34,265 nt of DNA from Candidatus Eiseniibacteriota bacterium (GTDB taxonomy: Bacteria; Eisenbacteria; RBG-16-71-46): positions 1 to 34,265 of the forward strand of contig JANYBS010000153.1 of assembly GCA_025360715.1 (NCBI GenBank), written 5' to 3'. Below are positions 1 to 8,523 of the stretch, one piece after another. Below the pieces are notes generated by a model, which made no database searches, was not told the origin of the DNA, and saw only the letters and a program-made list of their open reading frames with translations. The translations under genes were made by a program, and so were the position numbers. Positions within the stretch are counted from its first letter, which is position 1, and each line of letters starts with the position of its first letter.

Positions 1-33
1 GCCGGACACGCCGGCGAAGAGTGCTCGCATCAT
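1..33 (-). CDS. flgE: Flagellar hook protein FlgE, N-terminal fragment
   Basis: Only the first 11 codons lie in the window. They read MMRALFAGVSG, the characteristic opening of FlgE/FlgF/FlgG-family hook and rod proteins. The start is well placed, with a GAGGGGGA ribosome-binding site about ten bases upstream. The gene follows flgD in the same direction, which is the usual flgD-flgE order, so the hook subunit FlgE is the most likely identity. FlgD caps the growing hook made of this subunit. The rest of the gene lies beyond the left edge. FlgF or FlgG cannot be fully excluded from 11 residues. Confidence 0.75.
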   Translation of the reverse strand, partial: MMRALFAGVSG

Positions 34-100
34 GTGGAACCGTCCCCCTCGTGGATGGTGTGCTACGTGAAGATGGGAATCGCTATCGGTTCGGCTCGTT

Positions 101-883
101 TCAGTGGCGCAGCGTCGGCAGATACGGATCCGGGATGCTCGGATCGCCTGCACCGCCGCCCGGGCCCGGCCCGACGGGAACCACGGGGGTGGTGCCGCCG
201 GGGTTGTTGTTGGTGGTGCTCGTGGACATGGGCTCGATCTGCACGATGTCCTCGAAGGCAACCTGCAGCGTGCCCAGTGCGAGCGTGAGTTTGCCGCTAC
301 CGAAGTTGACGCCGGTCACGGTGCCCATCGTGTAGGTGTTCACAGGGACGTTGGTCTTGTTCGCGCCGGTCACCGTCAGCGAATAGTGCCAATCGCCCGG
401 CGGCAGGTTGCCGGGCAAGGTGATGTCCTGCGCGCCCTGCGAGAGCTGGCCCAGATCGCGCGTGCCGATCTCGCGGCCCGTGCCGTCCTTGATCGAGAGC
501 GTGGCCATTCCGCCGGATCCGCCGACGTCGACGTGGATGCGCGCCGAGCCGGTCTGCGGAACATGGACCATGTCGCCACCCGCGATCACCTGCCGGCCGA
601 ACAGCGAGGTCGACAGACTGGCTTGGTTGATGAGCGTGCTGGCCTGAGTCGCCGAGGCCTGCGCGGTCATCGCGTCGTTGATCTTGGTGAGCTGCTCCAC
701 GCTGGTGAACTGCGCGAGCTGCGCAGCGAGTTCGTGCGGCTGCAACGGGCTCGAGGGATCCTGGTTCTTGAGCTGCGTGATGAACAGCTTCAGGAACGCA
801 TCCTTGTCGAGCGACTTCTTGGGACCCGTGCTGGCCGTGGCTGTCGTGCCGAAAAGGTTGCTGTTGGTCGTCGGCGAGATCAC
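101..883 (-). CDS. flgD: Hook assembly (hook-capping) protein FlgD
   Basis: FlgD is the scaffold that caps the distal rod and hook during assembly outside the cell. This 260-residue protein has the family's N-terminal signature (LDKDAFLKLFITQLKNQDP near residues 26-44, then a QLAQFTSVEQL segment near 55-65). A beta-rich middle region follows, and the protein ends with a Pro/Gly-rich tail from about residue 225 that looks like a low-complexity extension. The start codon is GTG, overlapping the fliK stop by four bases (GTGA), with an AGGAAAGG-like ribosome site. flgE follows directly. The family assignment is secure; the tail is the only unusual part. Confidence 0.93.
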   Translation of the reverse strand: MISPTTNSNLFGTTATASTGPKKSLDKDAFLKLFITQLKNQDPSSPLQPHELAAQLAQFTSVEQLTKINDAMTAQASATQASTLINQASLSTSLFGRQVIAGGDMVHVPQTGSARIHVDVGGSGGMATLSIKDGTGREIGTRDLGQLSQGAQDITLPGNLPPGDWHYSLTVTGANKTNVPVNTYTMGTVTGVNFGSGKLTLALGTLQVAFEDIVQIEPMSTSTTNNNPGGTTPVVPVGPGPGGGAGDPSIPDPYLPTLRH

Positions 884-2739
884 TGGGACCGCCTTTCCTG
901 GCGCGTGCCTCGGCGCTGACGGGGCTGCGCCCCATCCCCGCTCTGCTCACGCGCATCTCGTCCCTGCGGTGAACGACGCTGCGGCTCTCCTTGCCGCGTG
1001 TCGCCGCCGGTCCGCGCACTGTCACGCGAGTCGGCCGTTGCCGCGACTCCGCCGCCGCGCGTGTCATGCACGGCGATACGGGCCTCGGTGAATCCGGATT
1101 CCTGCAATGCGCGCTTGAGCGATCCCACTTCATTGCCGAGCCGCTCCAGCGTGCCTTCGTGCGACGAGAGGATCGACGCGCGCACTTCATCGCCACGCAC
1201 GGAGATCCGCAGACGGCCCTCGAGTCCGTCCTCGCCTTGAAACTGCAACGTCACCTGGTCCGCCGCGCGGCGCGTGGGCTCCAGACGCGGGTCCTGCACG
1301 TCCAGCGCCTGCGCCACTGCATCGGCGTTCGTGGCAGAAGGCGCCGCCGCACCGCTCTGGCCCGGGCGCACACCCTGGGCGGAGGGCAGCACTGCGCCGG
1401 GCGTCGTGGGCTCGGTGGCCACGGCGGCCGGCGCTGCTTCGGCCGACGGCTCGGGCTCCACGCTCTCGGCGTTCGGCTGGTTCGAGCGATCCTCATGCGA
1501 GCCGGCACCGTTGCTGCCGGCGGCCGTACCGGCTGCAGGCGCAGCGGCCGCGGCAGCACCCGGCTCAGTGATGGGCACCGCGGCGCCCTCGCTGCGCGCG
1601 GCGCCGAGCAGCGAGGGCGTGGCCGAAGCGCGCGCAGGCGCGGCCGTGGCCGCAACCGTGGTTCCTTCGCCAGTCGCGTCGTTGTCCTGCGTGGTGGCGT
1701 TGCGAGCGTCCCCGCCCGCCTCCGCGAGTGTTGCCGGCGCGGACGACGTTGCAGGCGCCGCGTTCCCGCGTGCGATGATCGACGGTGGGACCGGCATCGC
1801 TGTCGCCATGCGTGCCGGCGCCGCTGCTCCAGCCGTGATGGTCTTCGCCGCAGCGCCCGGCCGCGATGCGACGACCTCACTCGCGAGCGCCGGCTCTCGT
1901 GCCGCTGCGCCGCGCGCCGGTCGTGCGACGATGCGCGACGCGAGCACTTTCACCTGCAGAGCTGGAGCATCGCCACTGCCGAGCGGCGTCGCAGCGCCGG
2001 CAGTAGCCGTCGCGACATCGGCAGGCACTGCGGGCGTGGCCGGTGCCATAGCGGCGCGCGCAAGTGCTGCCGTAGCGGGTGTCATCGCCTGCGCGCTGGG
2101 CGCGACCGAGGCGGCCCCGGTGTTCACCGGCGTCGTCTCTGCCAGTGCCGCGAAGGCAACCGCGTTCGTCGCGAGCACGCTCACCGCTGCGTCATCAAGC
2201 TTTGTCGGCGCGCCGTCACGAACCACCATGGTGCCGGCAGCGCCCTCGTCCGGGGCCGGTGCTGGCGGTGCGGGAGGTGCGTGATCGATCCGGCCGGGCT
2301 GATCCTGGGCACCGGCACGCGCTGCGTCGTCGGACGCCCAGGACGTCTGGCCGTCCGTGCGCTGCGAGTCGTCAACGTTCCGGCTCTCGCGGGCGCCGCG
2401 CGACTCGTGCGTGGCACTGCGCTCGCGCGTAGTGTGCGCAGACGTCGTGCGTTGCTCCGCCGGACGTTCCCCACCGTCGTCGTGAGCGGAGTCGCGCACC
2501 GCGTCGTTCGTCTCGCGTGGCCGCTCCTCGGCGGAACGCGCTTCGCCCGTGTTCATGGCCGGACGCGCCGGCAGCGCGGGCTTGATGTGCGCGGCCGAAG
2601 CTGCGAGCCCAAGCGCGTAGTCGAAGCCCAGGCCCTTGTCGGCGCGGGCATTCGTACTGCGGTGCGTCAGGTCGCGGGCGCCCGGTTGCAGCCCGGGAGG
2701 AATCGAGCTTGTCGAGCTTGTCGAGCTTGTCGAGCTCAA
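880..2739 (-). CDS. fliK: Flagellar hook-length control protein FliK
   Basis: FliK is the secreted ruler that sets hook length and switches the export gate (via FlhB) to late substrates. The 619-residue protein has the expected plan: a long, poorly conserved Ala/Pro/Thr-rich N-terminal region, and a C-terminal Flg_hook domain near residues 490-570. In that domain a VTLQFQGEDGLEGRLRISV core is followed by a stretch with regularly spaced Leu residues. The start is a TTG whose last two bases overlap the motE stop (TTGA), with GAGG seven bases upstream. The first 12 residues are Ser-Ser-Thr repeats encoded by a 9-base tandem repeat. It overlaps flgD by four bases, so the two are translationally coupled. 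It lies on the long side for FliK. Confidence 0.88.
   Translation of the reverse strand: MSSTSSTSSTSSIPPGLQPGARDLTHRSTNARADKGLGFDYALGLAASAAHIKPALPARPAMNTGEARSAEERPRETNDAVRDSAHDDGGERPAEQRTTSAHTTRERSATHESRGARESRNVDDSQRTDGQTSWASDDAARAGAQDQPGRIDHAPPAPPAPAPDEGAAGTMVVRDGAPTKLDDAAVSVLATNAVAFAALAETTPVNTGAASVAPSAQAMTPATAALARAAMAPATPAVPADVATATAGAATPLGSGDAPALQVKVLASRIVARPARGAAAREPALASEVVASRPGAAAKTITAGAAAPARMATAMPVPPSIIARGNAAPATSSAPATLAEAGGDARNATTQDNDATGEGTTVAATAAPARASATPSLLGAARSEGAAVPITEPGAAAAAAPAAGTAAGSNGAGSHEDRSNQPNAESVEPEPSAEAAPAAVATEPTTPGAVLPSAQGVRPGQSGAAAPSATNADAVAQALDVQDPRLEPTRRAADQVTLQFQGEDGLEGRLRISVRGDEVRASILSSHEGTLERLGNEVGSLKRALQESGFTEARIAVHDTRGGGVAATADSRDSARTGGDTRQGEPQRRSPQGRDAREQSGDGAQPRQRRGTRQERRSQ
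2705..2736 (-). repeat. Perfect 9-base tandem repeat at the start of fliK
   Basis: The unit GAGCTTGTC (plus strand) occurs three times without mismatch at 2705-2731, followed by five bases of a fourth copy. It encodes the Ser-Ser-Thr repeats that begin FliK. Nine bases is a multiple of three, so copy-number slippage would lengthen or shorten the protein without shifting frame. Confidence 0.85.
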
Positions 2740-3287
2740 GGTCGGACCTCTTTGGGTGCGGGGATGAGCAGCCGCTTGCTGAGTGCAGCGGCGCGCTCCG
2801 AGGGCAACTGCGCGAGCACGGTGGCGGCATTGCGCGGCGACATGGAGCGCAGCAGGCCTTCGACCTGTTCGTCGGTCATGTAGCTCACGATCCTGGCGGC
2901 CTCGGCGGGCTTCATGTTCATGAGGATGCTGCCCACGGACTTGTACGTCTCCGCGTCGGGCGCCTGCGCCGAGCGGCCCTCGTGCACGCCGTTCTCCAGC
3001 GGCTTCACGACGCTGACTTGGGGATTCTGGGCGGCGAGCACGGCAGTCACCGGACCGACCGGATGCGTGGCCTCGGCGGCCGGCTTGGCCGAGGTATCGG
3101 CATGGGCAGCTGCCGCAGGCGCGGCAGCCGCGACCACCCGATGCTCGCCGTGCGCCGTGGAATCCGCGTGCACGCCGAGTGAATCGGTGGCTGTCAGCTT
3201 GACGGGCGTGCGCATCACCACCACGCCGGTGCTGCCGCCGACGCCGATGAGGAATGCGACGGCACCGAAGATCACGAGCTTGATCAT
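2736..3287 (-). CDS. MotE-like protein with MgtE_N-type helical domain
   Basis: The 183-residue protein starts with a membrane anchor or signal-anchor (residues 3-25, VIFGAVAFLIGVGG), followed by an Ala-rich linker. A C-terminal helical domain (about 110-175) contains ILMNMKPAEAARIVSYM and a later repeat MSPRNAATVLAQL, typical of the MgtE N-terminal/FliG-like fold. In alphaproteobacteria MotE is a periplasmic chaperone for MotC; homologues between fliJ and fliK occur widely in flagellar operons. Here it sits exactly between those genes, with 4-base overlaps on both sides, so a role in basal-body or motor assembly is very likely. I leave the symbol blank because MotC dependence cannot be judged. 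Confidence 0.75.
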   Translation of the reverse strand: MIKLVIFGAVAFLIGVGGSTGVVVMRTPVKLTATDSLGVHADSTAHGEHRVVAAAAPAAAAHADTSAKPAAEATHPVGPVTAVLAAQNPQVSVVKPLENGVHEGRSAQAPDAETYKSVGSILMNMKPAEAARIVSYMTDEQVEGLLRSMSPRNAATVLAQLPSERAAALSKRLLIPAPKEVRP

Positions 3288-3736
3288 GACTTCTTGTCCC
3301 CCTGTCCGTGGCGGTTCAGAGCCACTCCATCCATCTCCTTCTGCTCCGCCCGGCCGCCGGCCTCGCGCCAGGTCTCGAACTGCCGTTCCTTGAGCTTCTC
3401 GACGCTGCGCAGGTCGCGGCGGCGGTCGCTGTAGATCTCCTTCTCACCGGAGACCTTGTCGCTCGCGTCCTGCACCGACTTCGAGGCGGCTTCCGTTTGT
3501 CCCGCGGCGGCATCACGCGCGATCGAGCGGTTGAGCATGTCGCCGGCGCGAAACCACTCGCCGTCGGTCGGAGCGGATTGCTCATGACAGCGTTCCAGGT
3601 GCTCCTGCGCGGCCGCGAGCGCGGCCAGACGCGCCTGCTCTTCGCGCATGGCGGCACCCAGTTCGGCGGCCTGGGCGCGCTCCGCGCGTTCGCGCAACTG
3701 GCGGATGCGCTCCAGACGAAAGGAGAAGCGTTTCAC
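3284..3736 (-). CDS. fliJ: Flagellar export chaperone FliJ
   Basis: FliJ is the small coiled-coil protein that works with the FliI ATPase at the export gate. The 150-residue sequence begins KRFSFRLERIRQLRERAE, the family's typical opening, and is highly charged and predicted to be almost wholly helical (Glu/Arg/Gln/Ala-rich heptads). It starts with GTG overlapping the fliI stop by four bases (GTGA) and ends overlapping the next start by four. Size, composition and position directly after fliI all agree. FliJ sequences diverge quickly, so synteny carries much of the call. Confidence 0.87.
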   Translation of the reverse strand: MKRFSFRLERIRQLRERAERAQAAELGAAMREEQARLAALAAAQEHLERCHEQSAPTDGEWFRAGDMLNRSIARDAAAGQTEAASKSVQDASDKVSGEKEIYSDRRRDLRSVEKLKERQFETWREAGGRAEQKEMDGVALNRHGQGDKKS

Positions 3737-5085
3737 GCGGCACCTCCGGCTTGGGCCATGGACGCGCGCGCGATCGCTTCGATGCGCGAGGCGGTCTCAT
3801 CGAACCCCGTATGGTCGTCGGCCTGCTGGCGCAGCACGTCGAGCATCTGCGGGCGCAAGGTGATCGCCGCGTCCACGAGCGGATCCGCGCCGGCCTTGTA
3901 GGCGCCGACCGAGATCAGGTCCTCGTTGGAGCGGTAGGAGGATTCCAGCCGCAGGAACTGGTTGGCCGCTTCACGGTGGTCGCGGTCCGTGACCTCGTCA
4001 CGGACTCGGCTCACGCTCTCGAGCACGTCGATGGCCGGGAAGTGTTTCGCACTCGCCAGTTTGCGCGAGAGCACGATATGGCCGTCGAGGATCGAGCGCG
4101 CCGAGTCGGCGACCGGCTCATTGAAGTCGTCGCCCTCGACGAGCACCGTGTACATGCCCGTGATGCTGCCCTGCGTCGACGTGCCCGCGCGCTCGAGCAG
4201 ACGCGGCAGGTTCGCGAAAACCGACGGCGGATAGCCTTTGGTCGTGGGCGGTTCGCCCACGGCGAGCCCGATCTCGCGCCACGCCATGGCCACGCGCGTG
4301 ACGGAATCCATCATGAGCAGCACGTCGCGGCCCGTGTCGCGGAAGTACTCCGCGATCGCCGTGGCGACCAGTGCTCCCGTGGCGCGCACGACCGGCGCCT
4401 GATCGCCCGTGGCGACGATGACGACCGAGCGCTTCAGGCCCTCGGGCCCAAGGTCGCGCTCGAGGAACTCGCGCACTTCGCGGCCACGCTCGCCCAGCAG
4501 GGCGATCACGTTGATGTCGGCGCTCGCGCGGCGCGCGATCATGCCGAGCAGCACGCTCTTGCCCACGCCCGAGCCGGCCATGATGCCGATACGCTGCCCG
4601 CGGCCGAGCGTGAGCAGGCCATCGATGGCGCGCACACCGGTCGTGAGCGGCGTGTGGATGCGCGGACGCTCGAGCGGCGACGGTGGCTCCGCCGAAAGCG
4701 GCTGGCGGCGCGTGAGCAGCGGCGAGCGGCCACCATCGATAGGGCGACCCAGGCCATCGAGCACGCGGCCCACGAGCGACTCGCCGGCCTGCGCGAAGAA
4801 CGCGCGGCCGAGCGGCACGACGCTCGCGCCGGGATGCACGCCCTCGAGCTCGCCGAGCGGCATGAGCAGCACGCCGCGCTCATGGAAGCCGGCGACCTGC
4901 GCCAGGATGCCGGTGCGGTCATCGGGCGTGATGCGGCAGACCTCGCCGACCGCGACGGGCAGCGAGCTGACTTCCACGACCTGCCCGATCACACGTGTGA
5001 CGCGGCCGTAGACGGTGAATCGCGGCGTCTCGTTCACGAGCGAGACCGCGCGGGCCGCCCAATCGGCCGCGGTGGTATCAGTCAT
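3733..5085 (-). CDS. fliI: Flagellum-specific ATPase FliI
   Basis: FliI is the F1-beta-like hexameric ATPase at the cytoplasmic face of the flagellar export apparatus. From the chosen ATG the protein has 450 residues, close to the usual 440-460. The Walker A motif AGSGVGKS is at residues 170-177 and Walker B DVLLMMD at about 254-260. The flanking GERGREVREFLE and PPSVFANLPRLLERAG segments are characteristic of FliI/YscN ATPases. The frame is open further upstream, but the ATG at 5085 has GAGG seven bases before it and overlaps fliH by eight bases, so I take it as the start. The upstream reading would add an unlikely Arg/Ser-rich extension inside fliH. Confidence 0.95.
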   Translation of the reverse strand: MTDTTAADWAARAVSLVNETPRFTVYGRVTRVIGQVVEVSSLPVAVGEVCRITPDDRTGILAQVAGFHERGVLLMPLGELEGVHPGASVVPLGRAFFAQAGESLVGRVLDGLGRPIDGGRSPLLTRRQPLSAEPPSPLERPRIHTPLTTGVRAIDGLLTLGRGQRIGIMAGSGVGKSVLLGMIARRASADINVIALLGERGREVREFLERDLGPEGLKRSVVIVATGDQAPVVRATGALVATAIAEYFRDTGRDVLLMMDSVTRVAMAWREIGLAVGEPPTTKGYPPSVFANLPRLLERAGTSTQGSITGMYTVLVEGDDFNEPVADSARSILDGHIVLSRKLASAKHFPAIDVLESVSRVRDEVTDRDHREAANQFLRLESSYRSNEDLISVGAYKAGADPLVDAAITLRPQMLDVLRQQADDHTGFDETASRIEAIARASMAQAGGAA

Positions 5086-5704
5086 GATCGAGCCTCTCGT
5101 ACAGGTTGCGAAGCGCCACATCCGTGCGGCCATCGACGATACGCTGCGGGCTCTCCAGGATGAAGCCACCACGCTCCACCAACGGATCCGGCGCCCACTC
5201 CAGGCGCACGTGACGCCCGGCAGGGATCAGCCCTTCGACCGAGCCACCCAGCGTGGCGAGGTCCTCGGGATTCATGCGGATCTCCAGTACGGCATCGAGC
5301 GGCAACAACTCGAGCGCCTTGCGCACGCGTTCGACGACCGCGAAGGACTCCATGCTCAGCTCGTGCTGCAGGATCTGCCGCGCCACGGCAATGGCCAGGC
5401 CGTGCAGGTCGCGCTCGCGGTCCCGCGCGAACTCGCTCGTGATGGACTCCAGGTGCTCGATCACACGCGTGATGCCGCCGAGCGCCGAGCGGCAGCATTC
5501 GTCGACTTGCGACTGCGCTGCGGATTCGCCATCGGCGAAACCGCGCTCATAGGCGGCCTGCTCGATGGACTCGCGCGCGTTCACCGCGCGCTCCTCCTGC
5601 GAGGAACGCAGCGTCGGCAGCCAGCTCGCCGACTCGACCGGCGGCGCCAGACCCTGCACCAGCGACAATGGCGCCCAGCGCAGGGGTTCACTGGATGATG
5701 TCAT
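5078..5704 (-). CDS. fliH: Flagellar assembly protein FliH
   Basis: FliH is the stator-like regulator that binds the FliI N-terminus and links the ATPase to the motor C-ring. The 208-residue protein has a Glu/Ala-rich helical segment (about 38-75, including AAYERGFADGESAAQ with its small-residue spacing) typical of FliH/YscL. A C-terminal domain follows with IAVARQILQHEL and a final GGFILESPQRIVDGRTDVAL block that is well conserved in the family. I chose the ATG at 5704 because GGAGG lies five bases upstream; an in-frame GTG two codons earlier is possible. It begins inside the end of fliG and overlaps fliI. Confidence 0.9.
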   Translation of the reverse strand: MTSSSEPLRWAPLSLVQGLAPPVESASWLPTLRSSQEERAVNARESIEQAAYERGFADGESAAQSQVDECCRSALGGITRVIEHLESITSEFARDRERDLHGLAIAVARQILQHELSMESFAVVERVRKALELLPLDAVLEIRMNPEDLATLGGSVEGLIPAGRHVRLEWAPDPLVERGGFILESPQRIVDGRTDVALRNLYERLDHD

Positions 5705-6722
5705 CGCCACCTCCGCGGCCCGAGATCATGATCTCGCCGCTGTCACTGAGGCCGCGCACGATCTCGATGATGCGGCCGTGCGCCGCTTCGACATCCTTCA
5801 CGCGCACCGGGCCGAGCATCTCGATCTCTTCCTCGAGCGCCTGGCCTGCGCGTTCTGACATGTTGGAGCGGATGTGCTTGCGCAGTTCATCACTGGCCGC
5901 CTTGAGCGAGAGCGCCAGGTCCTTGGTGTCGATATCACGCAGCACGCGCTGGATGCCGCGCGAGTCGACCAGAAGCAGGTCCTCGAAGACGAACATGAGG
6001 GCCTTGATCTGGTTCGCGATATCGGTGTTGCGCGTACCGATGCCCTCGAGCAACTCCTTCTCGAGGGTGCCGCCGGTCAGGTTGAGTAGCTTGGCCACGG
6101 CGTTCGGGCCGCCCGACAGGGTCATCTCATTCGAGAGGGACAGGTCGGTCTTGCTCGACAGCCCGCTCTCGACCAGCATGAGCATGTCGGGTGAGATCTT
6201 GTCCATGCGCGCGATGCGGTAAAGCACCTCGGCCGCGAGCCCGGACTCCATGCCGGTGATCACCCCCGAAGACTGCCGCGGATCCAGATGCGCCAGGATG
6301 AGCGCGATCGTCTGCGGATGCTCACCGCGCAGGATGCCCGACAGCACCTCGGGCTGGGCGTTGCGAAGGCGCTTGAGGCCCGTGTCGACCAGCTGCTCCT
6401 GGATCTTCTCCAGGATCGCCTTGGCTTTGGCACTGCCCAGCGCCTGTTCGAGGATCTCGTGCGCGTATTCCACACCACCGCGCGCGACGGACTCCACAGC
6501 ACGCGAGACCTGCTCGAATTCGCTCAGGACGATGCCGACGCTGTCGGCGCCGACCAGCTGCATCGACGCGATCTCGCGCGAGATCGATTCCACCTCGCGC
6601 GGTGAGAGCATCTGCATGATCTTCGCCGAACGCTCCGCACCCATCGCCATGCACAACACGGCGCCCTTCTGCGGTCCGCTCATGATCCCGTCTTCACGGG
6701 CCTTGGCGCGCGCGGCAGGCAT
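5688..6722 (-). CDS. fliG: Flagellar motor switch protein FliG
   Basis: FliG is the C-ring component that touches the stator and generates torque, bound to the MS ring through its N-terminal domain. From the ATG at 6722 it is 344 residues. FliG signatures are clear: LANLDPRQSS-like sequence (here LAHLDPRQSSGVI), the armadillo-like middle domain, and a C-terminal MFVFEDLLLVDSRGIQRVLRDI torque-helix region rich in charged residues. The start shares one base with the fliF stop (TGATG) and has GGAG five bases upstream. A second ATG at 6683 would give 331 residues, the length of E. coli FliG, so the precise start is not certain. Confidence 0.95.
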   Translation of the reverse strand: MPAARAKAREDGIMSGPQKGAVLCMAMGAERSAKIMQMLSPREVESISREIASMQLVGADSVGIVLSEFEQVSRAVESVARGGVEYAHEILEQALGSAKAKAILEKIQEQLVDTGLKRLRNAQPEVLSGILRGEHPQTIALILAHLDPRQSSGVITGMESGLAAEVLYRIARMDKISPDMLMLVESGLSSKTDLSLSNEMTLSGGPNAVAKLLNLTGGTLEKELLEGIGTRNTDIANQIKALMFVFEDLLLVDSRGIQRVLRDIDTKDLALSLKAASDELRKHIRSNMSERAGQALEEEIEMLGPVRVKDVEAAHGRIIEIVRGLSDSGEIMISGRGGGDDIIQ

Positions 6723-8203
6723 CAGTTCTCCGCCAGCCACGCCTTGAGGACCTGTGCGGTCACCTCAGGGCGTTCGGTCGAATCCTGCTTGAGGCGGTTC
6801 TTCATCTTCATGACTTCGGTATCCTCGGGCGGTGGCAGGGCCTCCATCGGCGCCTGCTCGCGCGCAGCGATGGCGCCGCCACCGCTGCTGCGGGCGCCGG
6901 CGGTGACCGAAGGCCGCGCCGAGGGCGCGAACACCGACTTCATCTGCATGGCCACGAGCAGCAGCACGACGATCGCGACCACGCCCACGAGCGGGTGGCT
7001 GAAGCGCTCGGCGACGGCCACGGGATCGACCTTGATCTTGGCGTTCTTGGCGTCGGCCGCAGCTTGCACCGGCTCGAAGGGCACGGCGAGCACGCTCATA
7101 CGATCGCCGCGCGTACTGTCGATGCCCACGGCATTGCGGACCATGGCGTCGATATCGGTGAGCTGACGCTCGCGCTCGCCCGGGCGCATGGATTTCTCGT
7201 CCACGAGCACGGCGACCGTGAGGCGCGTGAGCCGGCCCGCCTGGCTCGTGCTCTTCGCCAGCTTGTGGGAGTTCTGGTACTGGTTGCTCACGATGGTCTG
7301 CGGTGTGCCACCGTCGGCCGGCCCGCCTTCGCTGCGCTGCTCGGTCTGCAGCACCTGGCCATCGGGATTGAACGTCTCGGAGGTCTCCTCGACCTGATCG
7401 AAGCTGACTTGCGCCGCGACCTGCGCGCGCACGCGGCCGACGCCCACCACCGTCGCGACCAGATCCTCGATCTTGTCGACCGTGCGCTGCTCCATGCCGT
7501 GCTGCACCTCGAGTTGGCGGCCGGTGAGGCCTGCGCCGCCGGCGCCCGCGGATGGCAGAGAGAGCACGCGGCCGGTGTTGTCCATGACCGCGATGTTCTC
7601 CGCGGCCAGACCCTCGACGCTGTTGCTCACGATGTAGGTGATGCCCTGCACGGTCTCGCCCGTGAGCGGCGTTCCGCCCTTGAGCGAGAGCACGACCGAC
7701 GCGCCTGCCTGGCGGTCCTGGCGGCGGATCGAGCTTGTGTTGGGCAGAAGCAGATGGACTTCGGCGTGCTCGACGCCCTGGATCTCGCCGATGGTGCGCG
7801 CGAGTTCGCCTTCGAGCGCGCGCTGGTACGTGACGCGCTGCGTGAAGTCGGTCATGCCCCACGACGGCTTATCGAACAGCTCGAGCCCCGGGCGGCCATT
7901 GGTGGGCAACCCGTCCTTGGCCAGCGCCACACGCGCGCGCGCCACCTCGGTCGCCGGCACCTCGATCTCGGTGCCGCTCGCGCCAAGACGGTACGGGATG
8001 TTCGACTTGGCCAGGTTCTCGCCCACCGCGCCGGCCTCTTTGAGTTCGAGGTCGTGGAAGAGCGTGACGTACGTGGGCGTCGAGGCCCAATGGCCGACGA
8101 ACGCGATCGCGACTCCGATCACGGCGAGTGCGCCAAACAGCATGAATCGGCGTGTGCCGTCCATGCCGCGGACGGAATCCATCAGAGAGTTGTTGTCCGC
8201 CAT
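6722..8203 (-). CDS. fliF: Flagellar MS-ring protein FliF
   Basis: FliF forms the inner-membrane MS ring on which the rod and C-ring are built. The 493-residue protein has an N-terminal membrane segment (about 20-40), then the YscJ-like ring-building motifs, including FDKPSWGMTDFTQRVTYQRA near residues 109-128 and ARTIGEIQGVEHAEVHLLLP near 135-154. The RBM3 region follows, with a second membrane segment near 405-425 (LVGVVAIVVLLLVAMQM). The C-terminal tail, about 65 residues with charged residues near the end, should carry the FliG-binding helix. At under 500 residues it is shorter than enteric FliF (about 550) but within the range of many phyla. The call is secure. Confidence 0.95.
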   Translation of the reverse strand: MADNNSLMDSVRGMDGTRRFMLFGALAVIGVAIAFVGHWASTPTYVTLFHDLELKEAGAVGENLAKSNIPYRLGASGTEIEVPATEVARARVALAKDGLPTNGRPGLELFDKPSWGMTDFTQRVTYQRALEGELARTIGEIQGVEHAEVHLLLPNTSSIRRQDRQAGASVVLSLKGGTPLTGETVQGITYIVSNSVEGLAAENIAVMDNTGRVLSLPSAGAGGAGLTGRQLEVQHGMEQRTVDKIEDLVATVVGVGRVRAQVAAQVSFDQVEETSETFNPDGQVLQTEQRSEGGPADGGTPQTIVSNQYQNSHKLAKSTSQAGRLTRLTVAVLVDEKSMRPGERERQLTDIDAMVRNAVGIDSTRGDRMSVLAVPFEPVQAAADAKNAKIKVDPVAVAERFSHPLVGVVAIVVLLLVAMQMKSVFAPSARPSVTAGARSSGGGAIAAREQAPMEALPPPEDTEVMKMKNRLKQDSTERPEVTAQVLKAWLAEN

Positions 8204-8219
8204 GGGGGTCGTTCGGTCC

Positions 8220-8519
8220 CTACGAGATGTTCATCACGGTGCGATAGGCATCGGTGAGCTTGTTGCGGACTTCCACGAGCAGCTCGAGCGAGATCTGCGC
8301 TTCCTCGCTGGCCGCCATCACCTGGTGCAACTCCACCGGCTCACCACGCAGGAACGCGCCGATCATGTCCTTGGCGTTCTCCTGCATGTCGCTGGTGTCG
8401 TTGATCGATTTCTTGAACAGGTCCGCGAACGACGCGCCGGGCTTCGACGCCGCCGGCATGGACAGCTCCGGGCGCTCGATCGCGCTGGGCAGTGAAGCGC
8501 CGATCCGCAGGTCACTCAT
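8220..8519 (-). CDS. fliE: Flagellar hook-basal body protein FliE
   Basis: FliE joins the MS ring to the proximal rod. At 99 residues it has the normal FliE length. Its C-terminal half carries the family signature: SFADLFKKSINDTSDMQ, a central VELHQVMAASEEAQISLEL block and a closing VRNKLTDAYRTVMNI. It lies between the 103-residue gene and fliF, with gaps of 4 and 16 bases, in the usual flgB-flgC-fliE-fliF order apart from the inserted gene. Confidence 0.95.
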   Translation of the reverse strand: MSDLRIGASLPSAIERPELSMPAASKPGASFADLFKKSINDTSDMQENAKDMIGAFLRGEPVELHQVMAASEEAQISLELLVEVRNKLTDAYRTVMNIS

Positions 8520-8523
8520 GACG

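Noticed and set aside
991-2883. 630-codon plus-strand frame opposite fliK
   Set aside because: Extremely Arg-rich and without motifs. fliK on the other strand has the Flg_hook domain and coupled overlaps on both sides.
3751-5163. 470-codon open frame on the plus strand opposite fliI
   Set aside because: It mirrors fliI codon by codon, is His/Arg/Ala-rich with no domain, and lacks a ribosome site. Long antisense frames are expected in GC-rich genes with strong third-position bias.
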